NCBI GenBank assembly: GCA_037445875.1
Contig: JBBIJR010000084.1
Coordinates: 1 to 13,842, forward strand
Source of the DNA: JBBIJR01 sp037445875
GTDB lineage: Bacteria > CLD3 > SB21
Direction of reading: 5' to 3'
DNA: 13,842 bases
Shown: piece by piece, positions 7,329 through 13,842 of the stretch
How positions within the stretch are numbered: position 1 is the first letter of the stretch
Layout of the letters: every line of letters begins with the position of its first letter
Translations under genes and position numbers: made by a program
The notes under the pieces: generated by a model
Database searches by the model: none
Told to the model about the DNA's origin: nothing
The model's input: only the letters and a program-made list of their open reading frames with translations

Positions 7329-7353
7329 ATTTTTCCTGCGCGCGAGGAAAAAT
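7329..7353. repeat. 25-nt inverted repeat upstream of the STAS-like gene
   Basis: Two perfect nine-base arms (ATTTTTCCT at 7329-7337 and AGGAAAAAT at 7345-7353) flank a GCGCGCG loop. It lies 13 nt before the STAS-like start codon. No T-run follows on the minus strand, so it is not a standard terminator for the sigma-54 activator gene. It overlaps a possible -12 element and could be an operator or an mRNA hairpin near the ribosome site. Confidence 0.5.
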
Positions 7354-7361
7354 CCGTGCCT
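7346..7361 (-). promoter_or_regulatory. Imperfect sigma-54 promoter ahead of the STAS-like gene
   Basis: On the minus strand AGGCACG-GATT-TTTCC aligns with the sigma-54 consensus TGGCACG-N4-TTGCA. The -24 part is matched at six of seven bases with the GG intact, but the key GC of the -12 part is TC. Transcription would begin near 7334, leaving a leader of about 18 nt that holds the ribosome site. The neighbouring activator gene makes a sigma-54 promoter reasonable, but the -12 mismatch keeps this tentative. Confidence 0.25.
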
Positions 7362-7462
7362 GTTTCGTGCGGCGAGTCGGACCATTGTTTTCAAAGGGTT
7401 TAGCGTCCGGGACTGGAGTATACGCGGGCGAGCAGGTGACGAGATATCGGCATCGACTGTCG

Positions 7463-9229
7463 TCAGGTCGACAGAGGAGACTTGATGCCGAGACGCTTCA
7501 TTTTGGAGAGCAGGGTGGTCCTGTTGAGGCCAAGGAGCTTCGCCGCGCCGCCCGGCCCACCGACGACGCCACGGCACGTTTCGAGGGCTTGGAGAATATG
7601 GCGCCGTTCCGCTTCTTCCAGTGTCAGCGGTTCGTGCGGCTCGTCGGCGGTGGGTTTCGTGGAAAGCACAATATGTTCGGGCTTGAGGACGGGGCCGTCG
7701 CACAGGATGACGGCTCGCTCCACCACATTGGCAAGCTCGCGGATGTTACCGGGCCAGCGGTAGGAAATTAGTTTTTGGAGGGCTTCCTCGGACAATACGG
7801 CTGCCGTTCGGCCGATCCGTCGTGCAAAGCGGTTCACGAAACACTCGACCAGCGCCTCGAGGTCCTGCGTTCGTTCCCTCAACGGAGGTAGGTGAATGGG
7901 AAAAACGTTCAACCGGTAGAACAGGTCCGCCCGAAAGGAACCGTGCCGCACGGCGGCCTCCAGATCGCGATTGGTGGCCGCAATGACCCGTACGTCCACG
8001 CGGACCGGCCGTGTTCCGCCCACCGGCTCGAACTCGTGTTCCTGCAGAACCCGCAGGATCTTCGCCTGCGTTTCGGCGGGCAGTTCCCCGATCTCGTCGA
8101 GAAAGATCGTTCCTCCGTCGGCGATCTCGAATTTGCCTCGCTTTTTGGCGACGGCTCCGGTAAAAGCTCCCTTCTCGTGTCCGAACAGTTCGCTCTCCGC
8201 CAGCTCGGTCGGAAGCGCGGCGCAATTGACCGGTACCATAAGACGGCCTTTCCGCGCGCTGGTCTCATGGATGTACCGGGCGAACATCTCCTTACCGGTA
8301 CCTGTTTCCCCGGTCAGAAGAACCGTCGAGTCCGTGCCTGCCACGCGGTTGGCGCTTTCGAGGACCTCGCGTACGGCTGCCGAATGCGCAACCATCGCGA
8401 ACGACCGGTGGTCGTGCATCTCCTCCTGGAGTTGTTCCTTTTCCAGTTCGAGCTGCCTGATGTGGGCGTCGGCTTTCTTGCGGTCGTCGATGTTCCTCAG
8501 GATCAGCGTAAAAAGAGATTCGGAAGTCAGATCGAGGCGGGAGAGGGAACCTTCCACGGGGAACTCTCGTTCCGGACCCCGCGCCGTGTGGCCCTCGGGA
8601 ATCCAGCGATGGCTTTCGGTACGATCGGAGACGCAGTACTCCTGGATCAATTGCTGCAGCGATGGCCCGCACAGATCAAGAATGGAGTGCTCCCTCGATT
8701 CGCATGCGGGAACGCGAAACGCCCGTTCTGCCGCCTGATTGAACAACTTGATCCGAAACGAACGGTCAAATGTGATGATGGCGTCCATGGCCGTATCCAG
8801 CACGCCTTCCAGCCGGCGATGGCTGTCCTCCACCAACTGGTGGGCGCGAAGGCGCTCCAGTTCGGCGCGGGCCCGGTCGGCAAAAATGCGAAAGACCGAC
8901 AGCTGCTCGGGATTTCCGGGAAGCGCCTTCGAGTCGATGAGGGCCAGGTGTCCGAGGACGGCACCACCGGATGCCTGCAGCGGTATCCCCAGATAGCTTT
9001 CGGCATCGAGCTTGACGAGGTCCGTATCGGCCGGGAACAGCGCTTGCAGGCCTTCGCGATAGAGACACAGGCTTCCGAGTTGGTAGACCTGTTCGCACGG
9101 CGCGCCGGCAAGATCATATTCGAAATTGTCCTGGCAGGCGCCCGCGCGACCTCGCACCCACGCATACTTTACGCGGAGGGCGCGGGACAGGCCGGACACG
9201 AGTGCTCGAAAGAACTCCTGCCCCGTCAC
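7463..9229 (-). CDS. Sigma-54-dependent transcriptional activator, GAF-PAS-AAA+-Fis
   Basis: A 588-aa enhancer-binding protein that drives open-complex formation by RNA polymerase with sigma-54. Order of domains: GAF-like sensor (about 1-125), PAS (about 135-250, DTAMDAIITFDRSFRIKLFNQAAERAF in two blocks), a coiled linker, AAA+ ATPase (about 275-510) and a Fis-type helix-turn-helix (about 557-582, GGAAKLLGLNRTTLLSKMKRL). The AAA+ module is complete: Walker A G307-ETGTGK313, the sigma-54-contacting GAFTGA loop at 354-359, Walker B D378-E379, arginine-finger region R433-ADLFYR439, and sensor II WPGNIRE. There is no receiver domain, so it is controlled by ligands at GAF/PAS or by a partner rather than by phosphorylation. 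The GTG at 9229 has GGAGG 11 bases upstream, yet family-like sequence (LPENPEREIYQFLRELTEATAP) continues in frame to 9301 without a standard start codon, so the true N-terminus may lie there. Confidence 0.93.
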   Translation of the reverse strand: MTGQEFFRALVSGLSRALRVKYAWVRGRAGACQDNFEYDLAGAPCEQVYQLGSLCLYREGLQALFPADTDLVKLDAESYLGIPLQASGGAVLGHLALIDSKALPGNPEQLSVFRIFADRARAELERLRAHQLVEDSHRRLEGVLDTAMDAIITFDRSFRIKLFNQAAERAFRVPACESREHSILDLCGPSLQQLIQEYCVSDRTESHRWIPEGHTARGPEREFPVEGSLSRLDLTSESLFTLILRNIDDRKKADAHIRQLELEKEQLQEEMHDHRSFAMVAHSAAVREVLESANRVAGTDSTVLLTGETGTGKEMFARYIHETSARKGRLMVPVNCAALPTELAESELFGHEKGAFTGAVAKKRGKFEIADGGTIFLDEIGELPAETQAKILRVLQEHEFEPVGGTRPVRVDVRVIAATNRDLEAAVRHGSFRADLFYRLNVFPIHLPPLRERTQDLEALVECFVNRFARRIGRTAAVLSEEALQKLISYRWPGNIRELANVVERAVILCDGPVLKPEHIVLSTKPTADEPHEPLTLEEAERRHILQALETCRGVVGGPGGAAKLLGLNRTTLLSKMKRLGIKSPLST

Positions 9230-9394
9230 CGGCGCGGTCGCCTCCGTCAGTTCTCGCAGGAATTGATAGATCTCGCGTTCAGGATTTTCCGGCAGCGTAA
9301 TCGCTCACATGAAGGACGGTGACAGGGAGTCCATGTCCGCCGCATCTATCGGTCGGCATGTGGAATGCCCCTGGCAAGTAGGGAACGTTGCTGC

Positions 9395-9423
9395 AAGATA
9401 CTCAAACGGCCAGCGTCTGGCAA
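9395..9423 (-). promoter_or_regulatory. Possible sigma-70 promoter of the sigma-54 activator gene
   Basis: On the minus strand TTGCCA (9423-9418, five of six consensus bases) and TATCTT (9400-9395, four of six) are 17 bases apart. A start near 9388 would leave a leader of about 90 nt to the upstream possible start at 9301, or about 160 nt to the GTG at 9229. One copy of the CTGGCAAG direct repeat overlaps the -35 box and the other lies in the early leader, an arrangement that would suit repression. Confidence 0.35.
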
Positions 9424-9577
9424 GCGCTATATCGTGGGTGCGAGGTCGCGCTGGCGCTGGAAACGTGAGCCGAACTCCGTCGCGGACGGGCAAGGGTCGT
9501 CGTGTTCCCGCCTCGAACTGGCAGCAGATAATTCGAGAAAACCGACAAAAATCAGGCCCGCGGGAGGGTTTTTTTGC

Positions 9578-9604
9578 TTGAAATTGTGATGAAAATAACA
9601 TAAT
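9578..9604 (+). promoter_or_regulatory. Possible sigma-70 promoter of dnaN
   Basis: TTGAAA (9578-9583) and CATAAT (9599-9604, five of six) lie in the A+T-rich part of the intergenic region with a short 15-base spacer; TAATCT at 9601-9606 would give 17 bases but a poorer -10 match. The leader to dnaN would be about 115 nt. Confidence 0.3.
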
Positions 9605-9706
9605 CTTGCACGACCGCTTTATTCAGGTAAACTCAGTTAAATTACACACTTCTTGCAGAATCCAGCGGAAGATTGATAGATCGGTTCTCAGCATCACCAT
9701 TCTCAC

Positions 9707-9716
9707 CTCCTAGGAG
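9707..9716 (+). promoter_or_regulatory. dnaN ribosome binding site inside a palindrome
   Basis: AGGAG at 9712-9716 lies nine bases before the dnaN ATG. It is the right half of the perfect ten-base palindrome CTCCTAGGAG, with further outer arms CTCA (9702-9705) and TGAG (9720-9723). Folding of these arms could partly hide the ribosome site. Confidence 0.45.
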
Positions 9717-9725
9717 ACTTGAGTT

Positions 9726-10838
9726 ATGAAATTCACCGTTTCGCAGGCGGATCTGAGCAAGGCGTTGAGCAAAGTGATCAGCGTCGTGCCGGCCAAAACC
9801 ACGCTGCCGTTTCTGGGAAATATTCTCTTTAAAGTGCAGGACGGCCATCTCAGCCTTACGGCAACGGATCTCGACGTCTCCATCACGACCCGGACGAACG
9901 TTAACGCCCAGCAGCCCGGAAGCATCACCGTGCCCTCCCGCCAACTGAACGACCTGATCAAGAACCTGCCGAACATTCCGCTGGAGATTTCGACCGATGC
10001 GCAATTCAAGATGCTCATCACCTGTGACAAGGGCGACTACAAGCTGTCGGGGGAATCGGATGACGACTATCCTGCGCTGCCTGTGATCGACGAAAAAGGC
10101 CACATCAAGATCGACGCCAAGCAGCTTTCCCGCATGATCGGCAAGACGACATTTGCCGTCTCCACGGACCAATTGCGTCCCGCACTGACCGGCGTTCTCT
10201 TCCAGCTCTCCGACAAGGTGTTTCGTCTTGTGGCCACGGACGGACACCGCCTGGCCAAGATCTCGTTTGCGAAGTTCGAATCCACACTCAAGGCGTCCAT
10301 GAATGTTATCGTGCCGCCCAAGGCGTTGAATGAAGTGGCCAAAGAAAGCAAGGACCGGACGACCATCAGCATCGGAGACAATCACGTCCGTTTTGATCTC
10401 GGGGACACGCAGGTGTACAGCCGGATCATCGACGAGACGTATCCGGATTACGAGCGCGTGATTCCTTCCAACAACGACAAGAAGCTGACGGCGGACACAG
10501 CGACCTTCAAGGACGCCCTAAGACGCGTGTCCATTTTCGCCAACCCCATCACGCACCAGGTCCGGATGTCGCTCACGAAAGGCGAAGTGACGATCTCGGC
10601 GGAGGACATCGACGGCGGCAACACCGGCAAGGAAAAAATCCAGGCGACGTTTGAAGGCGAGGAACTCCAGATCGGTTACAACTCGCAGTTGGTGCTCTCC
10701 GCGCTGTCCAACGTGGATACGTCGGACGTCCAGATCATGTTCAAAGGTTCCACGAGCGCGGGGATCGTGACGCCGGCGCAACAGGCGGAGCACGAGGAGC
10801 AAATGATGCTGGTGATGCCGGTCCGGTTGAACGACTGA
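9726..10838 (+). CDS. dnaN: DNA polymerase III beta sliding clamp
   Basis: A 370-aa protein of normal length for the bacterial sliding clamp, a dimeric ring that tethers DNA polymerase III and repair polymerases to DNA. The N-terminus MKFTVSQADLSKALSKVISVVPAKTTLPFLGNILF is the standard opening of domain 1, seen here in two adjoining blocks. LSLTATDLDVSI, LPVIDEKGHIKIDAKQLSRMI and RPALTGVLFQL mark the domain 1-2 region, and LVATDGHRLAKI is the highly conserved domain 2 motif. The protein ends MMLVMPVRLND, matching the 'y.imP.rl' tail that lines the partner-binding pocket. The start is set by AGGAG nine bases upstream. recF begins two bases after its stop, so they are co-transcribed. Unlike the common order, no dnaA precedes it in the window. 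Confidence 0.98.
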   Translation: MKFTVSQADLSKALSKVISVVPAKTTLPFLGNILFKVQDGHLSLTATDLDVSITTRTNVNAQQPGSITVPSRQLNDLIKNLPNIPLEISTDAQFKMLITCDKGDYKLSGESDDDYPALPVIDEKGHIKIDAKQLSRMIGKTTFAVSTDQLRPALTGVLFQLSDKVFRLVATDGHRLAKISFAKFESTLKASMNVIVPPKALNEVAKESKDRTTISIGDNHVRFDLGDTQVYSRIIDETYPDYERVIPSNNDKKLTADTATFKDALRRVSIFANPITHQVRMSLTKGEVTISAEDIDGGNTGKEKIQATFEGEELQIGYNSQLVLSALSNVDTSDVQIMFKGSTSAGIVTPAQQAEHEEQMMLVMPVRLND

Positions 10839-10840
10839 CC

Positions 10841-11980
10841 ATGTACCTGACCAGCCTCCGATTGAGGGATTTTCGCAATTACGAGCGGGCCGACCTGGAG
10901 TGCAGCAGCGGCATTCATGTGTTGCACGGCGACAACGGACAGGGCAAGACGTCGGTCCTCGAGGCCGTCTACTACCTGTGTCTGACCCGGAGTTTCAAAA
11001 CGCAGGACGATGAGTTGGCCGTACGTTTCGGACAGCCGTTCTTTGATATTGAGGGACGGTTCGAGCGGGAGGAGCACGAACATCCCGTCCCGGAAGCGTC
11101 CGTTCGTGTCATCGTGCATCGCGGCGAAGGCAAATCGGTTCTTGTGGACCGCAGCCGGCTCGACCGGTTCTCGGAATTGATCGGCCGTTTTCCGGCGGTC
11201 ATTTCCTCCCCGGAGGACGTGCAGATCGTGTCCGGCGCACCGGGTTTGCGGCGCCGGTGGATCGACATGGCGTTGTCGCAACAGGACCCGCTGTATTTGC
11301 GCGACCTTCAGATGTACCGCCAGTCCCTCAGGCAGCGTAACGCCGTGCTGGCGCAGGACCACGTTCGTCCGGACACGCTGGCCGCCTGGGACGAGCCTCT
11401 GATCCAGAGCGGATCCCGTATCGTTCGTAAGCGCGTCGAGTTCATCCGCACCTTCTCGCCGCTGGCCGCAGACGTCTACGGTCACATGGCCCCGGACGAC
11501 GAACGCATCGAGGTACTTTACCGGTCGACGGTATCGGAAGAGGGCGCGGTCGATGCCGGCCGGTCATTTGAGGAGTCGTTTCGAAGCCTCCTGCAGCGGC
11601 ACCGTCAAAAAGAGATCGAGCGCCGGTCCTCGCTGTTCGGTCCGCATAAGGACGAGTTGGTCTTTCATCTCTGCGGGCGGAGCATGCGGGAATTCGGCTC
11701 GCAGGGCCAGCATAAGACGCTGGCGCTGGCGCTCAAACTCGCCGAGTTTCTTTACATGAGTGATCGACGGGGATGGACGCCTTTGCTGCTGCTCGATGAT
11801 GTGTTTTCGGAGCTGGATCCGGCGCGGCGCCGACACCTCGTGAGATATCTGGAACGGGCCGGCCAGGTATTCCTGACAACCACGGAACCTCTGATCGCCC
11901 TGGATACGAACCGATCGATACGCCATGTCCGCATCGAAAACGGCAAGCTGGAGGAACCAATGGCCGCGGAGGTAGGGTGA
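10841..11980 (+). CDS. recF: DNA replication/repair ATPase RecF
   Basis: A 379-aa SMC-like ATPase that, with RecO and RecR, directs RecA loading at single-strand gaps. Typical start MYLTSLRLRDFRNYERADLE, then Walker A G30-DNGQGKT37. The mid-region keeps RecF landmarks: SSPEDVQIVSGAPGLRRRWIDM and LRQRNAVL. The ABC signature is SQGQHKTLALALKLAEF (from S287), Walker B is LLLLDD (315-320) and the D-loop is SELD (323-326). Length is ordinary. It starts two bases after dnaN's stop with no separate strong ribosome site, so it probably depends on re-initiation from dnaN translation. Its TGA overlaps the GTG of the next gene. Confidence 0.97.
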   Translation: MYLTSLRLRDFRNYERADLECSSGIHVLHGDNGQGKTSVLEAVYYLCLTRSFKTQDDELAVRFGQPFFDIEGRFEREEHEHPVPEASVRVIVHRGEGKSVLVDRSRLDRFSELIGRFPAVISSPEDVQIVSGAPGLRRRWIDMALSQQDPLYLRDLQMYRQSLRQRNAVLAQDHVRPDTLAAWDEPLIQSGSRIVRKRVEFIRTFSPLAADVYGHMAPDDERIEVLYRSTVSEEGAVDAGRSFEESFRSLLQRHRQKEIERRSSLFGPHKDELVFHLCGRSMREFGSQGQHKTLALALKLAEFLYMSDRRGWTPLLLLDDVFSELDPARRRHLVRYLERAGQVFLTTTEPLIALDTNRSIRHVRIENGKLEEPMAAEVG

Positions 11981-12270
11981 CCAAGGCCGGGCGGGCACGC
12001 GACGTCGGATCGGTACTGCAGGATCTGCTGCAGCATCTCGGGATCGGCCGCCGGGTTCACGAACAGCTGGTGCTGGAACAATTCGAGCGGATCATGGGTG
12101 CAGAGTTCAGCCGGAGGGCGCGGGCCGTCAAAATAGAGCGGGGTGTGCTGTTCCTCGAAGTGACTAGCGGCGTGTGGCGCCAGGAGCTGTTTTTTCAGAA
12201 GCGCCACATCCGGGAGCGGATCAATACCGCGCTGGGAGAGGCCCTGGTAAAAGACATAGTGTTTCGATGA
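11977..12270 (+). CDS. DUF721 protein, DciA-like
   Basis: A 97-aa protein of the DUF721 family, to which DciA, the common bacterial loader of the replicative helicase DnaB, belongs. The family pattern is visible: VGSVLQDLLQHLGI at the start, the middle FERIMGAEFSRRARAVKIERGVLFLEV ('w..ivG..la.ha....l..g.L.v.v', here in one run of two strands), VWRQELFFQKRHIRERIN ('..aW..eL...k..ll..ln') and KDIVFR at the end. Only the folded domain is present; the longer tails of some DciA proteins are absent. The GTG start overlaps recF's stop as GTGA, showing tight translational coupling. A DUF721 gene between recF and gyrB is a known arrangement, for example in mycobacteria. Without dnaA or dnaB nearby, helicase loading is inferred from family. 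Confidence 0.85.
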   Translation: MTKAGRARDVGSVLQDLLQHLGIGRRVHEQLVLEQFERIMGAEFSRRARAVKIERGVLFLEVTSGVWRQELFFQKRHIRERINTALGEALVKDIVFR

Positions 12271-12302
12271 TCCTATTCTAAGCGAAAGGAACGGTCTCGC
12301 GT

Positions 12303-13842
12303 ATGGCTGTTGCAGAGAAAGAAAAAGAGAAGGAAACGAAAAAGACCAAGTACGATGCCGATAAGATCCAGGTGCTGGAAGGCCTGGAGCACGTACGGCG
12401 CCGACCCGCCATGTACATCGGCGATGTGGGAGCCCGCGGCCTCCACCATCTGGTGTACGAGATCGTAGACAATTCGGTCGATGAGGCGATGGCCGGATAC
12501 TGCAACGAGATCTACGTCTCCATCAACAAGGACAACAGCATTACGGTCATCGACAACGGCCGCGGCATTCCCGTGGACATGCACAAGACAGAGAAGAAGC
12601 CGGCGGTGGAAGTGGTCATGACGGTGCTGGGGGCCGGGGGAAAGTTCGACAAGAGCACGTACAAAGTGTCCGGAGGCCTTCATGGCGTCGGAGCCTCGGT
12701 GGTTAATGCATTGACCGAATGGTGCGAGGTGGAAGTGCACCGCGACGCCACGGTGTACCGGCAGAAGTACGAAAAGGGCAAGGCCGTTACGAAAGTCGAG
12801 GAGAAAAAATTCTCCCAGAGCGCCTTCTTCCGGAAGGCCGCCGACACCGGGACACTCGTTACGTTTCTGGCGGACGGTTCCATTTTCAAGAAACTCGCCT
12901 GGTCGTTTGAGATCCTCGCCGGACGCATGCGCGAACTGGCCTTCCTCAACAAGGATCTGAAGATTACGCTCGAAGACAAAAAGGAAGGCAAGAAGGAAGT
13001 GTATCATTACGAAGGCGGCATCGTCGAATTCGTCAAGTACCTTGACGAGTCGCGACAGACCTTCATGAGGAAGCCCGCGTACATCAGCGCGGAAAAAGAA
13101 GGAGTACCGGTCGAGATTGCCTTCCAGTACAACGATTCATACACCGAAAACGTGTTCAGCTACGTCAACAACATCAACACGGTCGAAGGCGGCACCCACC
13201 TGTCGGGCTTCCGCACCGCCCTCACGCGAACGTTGAACAACTACGCCGCGAAGAACAATCTGATCAAGGAAAAAGAGAACATTGCCATCACGGGCGACGA
13301 CACCCGGGAAGGGCTGACGGCGATCATCAGCGTCAAGGTGCCCGAGCCCCAGTTCGAGGGCCAGACCAAAACCAAGCTGGGCAACGGCGAGGTCAAGGGC
13401 ATCGTCGAATCGGCCGTGGGTGAGGGTCTGACGGACTACCTGGAAAAGAACCCGGGGCTGGCCAAGCAGATCATAGAAAAATGCGTCATGGCGGCGCGTG
13501 CGCGCGAAGCGGCCCGCAAAGCGCGGGACCTGACGCGGAAGAAGAACCTGCTCGAGAGCTCCGGGCTGCCCGGCAAACTGGCTGACTGCACGATCAACGA
13601 TCCGCAGTTCTGCGAAGTATACCTGGTCGAGGGTGACTCCGCCGGCGGTTCCGCCAAGCAGGGCCGCGACCGGCGCTTCCAGGCTATCCTTCCTCTCAAG
13701 GGGAAGATCCTCAACGTCGAAAAGGCGCGCCTGGACAAGATGCTGTCGAACGAGGAAATCCTCACCATCATCAGCGCGCTCGGTACCGGCGTCGGATCGG
13801 AGGATTTCAACGCGGCCAACCTGCGATACGGCAAGATCATCA
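12303..13842 (+). CDS. gyrB: DNA gyrase subunit B, N-terminal part (cut by window end)
   Basis: The first 513 residues of the ATPase subunit of DNA gyrase, which with GyrA puts negative supercoils into DNA. Residues 1-17 are a Lys/Glu-rich extension. The GHKL ATPase follows: EIVDNSVDEAMAGY with N57, DNGRGIP (84-90) and GGLHGVGASVVNAL (124-137). The transducer domain includes the QTKTKLGN loop whose lysine contacts ATP. The TOPRIM domain begins with EVYLVEGDSAGGSAKQGRDRRF (in two parts, from residue 438), with catalytic E443. The window ends at NLRYGKII, just before the expected DADVDG motif that binds metal. The frame is uninterrupted throughout. AAAGGA lies 12 bases before the ATG, slightly far. 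It follows the DUF721 gene after 32 nt and likely belongs to the dnaN operon. The VEGGTHLSGFR segment fits GyrB or ParE; the gene order supports GyrB. Confidence 0.96.
   Translation, partial: MAVAEKEKEKETKKTKYDADKIQVLEGLEHVRRRPAMYIGDVGARGLHHLVYEIVDNSVDEAMAGYCNEIYVSINKDNSITVIDNGRGIPVDMHKTEKKPAVEVVMTVLGAGGKFDKSTYKVSGGLHGVGASVVNALTEWCEVEVHRDATVYRQKYEKGKAVTKVEEKKFSQSAFFRKAADTGTLVTFLADGSIFKKLAWSFEILAGRMRELAFLNKDLKITLEDKKEGKKEVYHYEGGIVEFVKYLDESRQTFMRKPAYISAEKEGVPVEIAFQYNDSYTENVFSYVNNINTVEGGTHLSGFRTALTRTLNNYAAKNNLIKEKENIAITGDDTREGLTAIISVKVPEPQFEGQTKTKLGNGEVKGIVESAVGEGLTDYLEKNPGLAKQIIEKCVMAARAREAARKARDLTRKKNLLESSGLPGKLADCTINDPQFCEVYLVEGDSAGGSAKQGRDRRFQAILPLKGKILNVEKARLDKMLSNEEILTIISALGTGVGSEDFNAANLRYGKII

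Larger units (their letters stand above)
9302..9725. other. Divergent intergenic control region between the sigma-54 activator and dnaN
   Basis: A 424-nt stretch without a credible gene. Short frames within it have composition unlike the neighbours and no ribosome site. The left two thirds are G+C-rich; the part from about 9569 to 9660 is A+T-rich. It holds a promoter candidate for each flanking gene, a direct repeat CTGGCAAG (9371-9378 and 9417-9424) and a CCCGCGGG palindrome (9557-9564) followed by seven T. No DnaA box (TTATNCACA or close variants) was seen on either strand, although origins are often beside dnaN. Confidence 0.6.

Noticed and set aside
9305..9310. TGA recoding (as Gly, Trp or selenocysteine) to extend the activator gene
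   Set aside because: At least six genes in the window end with TGA at the right place, and no selenocysteine-type context is evident.
7892..9322. Long (476-codon) open frame on the + strand opposite the sigma-54 activator
   Set aside because: It is antisense to a protein with every expected motif, has no recognisable domain and no credible ribosome site. High G+C codon bias readily opens such mirror frames.
9547..9575. A-tract, CCCGCGGG palindrome and T-run resembling a terminator
   Set aside because: The palindrome has no room for a loop, the alternative stem is only three bases, and no + strand gene upstream needs a stop there.
9309..9581. 90-codon + strand frame in the dnaN upstream region
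   Set aside because: No ribosome site, composition unlike a protein, and it overlaps promoter elements on both strands.
9302..9725. Chromosome origin beside dnaN
   Set aside because: An A+T-rich stretch exists, but no DnaA box-like nonamers could be found by eye.
9642..10385. Open frame on the - strand opposite dnaN
   Set aside because: It shadows a highly conserved gene, shows no domain pattern and would cross the dnaN promoter region.
1..13842. CRISPR arrays, tRNA or rRNA genes, transposases, prophage or attachment sites
   Set aside because: No repeat-spacer arrays, cloverleaf-like segments, transposase motifs or terminal repeats were seen on reading both strands.

Overview
The window is bacterial chromosomal DNA of moderately high G+C, with densely packed genes and no rRNA, tRNA, CRISPR or insertion sequence that I can see. 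Its fixed point is the replication block dnaN-recF-DUF721(dciA-like)-gyrB at the right end. The rest is a left-hand envelope/lipid locus and a central cytoplasmic signalling locus. UGA acts as a normal stop (flippase, two CDP-alcohol enzymes, dnaN, recF and others end in it). The GAF-PAS sigma-54 activator, the DUF3047 protein and the large CDP-alcohol enzymes with an N-terminal extension suggest a Gram-negative, probably little-studied lineage. I cannot name the phylum from this sequence alone.

Left region (1-4714, + strand). The 3' end of a Wzx-type flippase is followed by three consecutive CDP-alcohol phosphotransferase genes (229, 409 and 494 aa). Their gaps are 28 nt and 6 nt, followed by a 14-nt overlap, so they look like one transcription unit. 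A secreted DUF3047 protein follows after 127 nt. The first and third CDP-alcohol enzymes keep the complete catalytic aspartate signature. The middle one has lost its last two acidic positions in canonical form. The second and third carry N-terminal domains that resemble worn-down sugar-nucleotide cytidylyltransferase folds, an architecture reminiscent of the IPCT/DIPPS inositol-phosphate enzymes. I infer a pathway that makes an unusual phosphodiester-linked lipid or glycan and exports it.

Central region (4851-about 9301, - strand). In transcription order it holds a GAF-PAS sigma-54-dependent activator, a small STAS-like protein, a soluble GAF histidine kinase and a beta-carbonic anhydrase of the E. 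coli Can type. The activator has no receiver domain and no response regulator is encoded nearby, so the kinase's partner lies elsewhere or signalling is unconventional. A 25-nt inverted repeat and an imperfect sigma-54 promoter sit just ahead of the STAS-like gene. The carbonic anhydrase has its own plausible sigma-70 promoter.

Right region (9302-13842). A 424-nt divergent control region separates the activator from dnaN. dnaN, recF and the DUF721 gene are coupled (2-nt gap, then 4-nt overlap), and gyrB follows after 32 nt and runs off the window just before its TOPRIM DxD motif. dnaA, the usual gene upstream of dnaN, is absent from this position, and I found no DnaA boxes in the control region.

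No completely new system can be proven from this window. The strongest candidates for something undescribed are the three-enzyme CDP-alcohol locus and the kinase/STAS/sigma-54 module.
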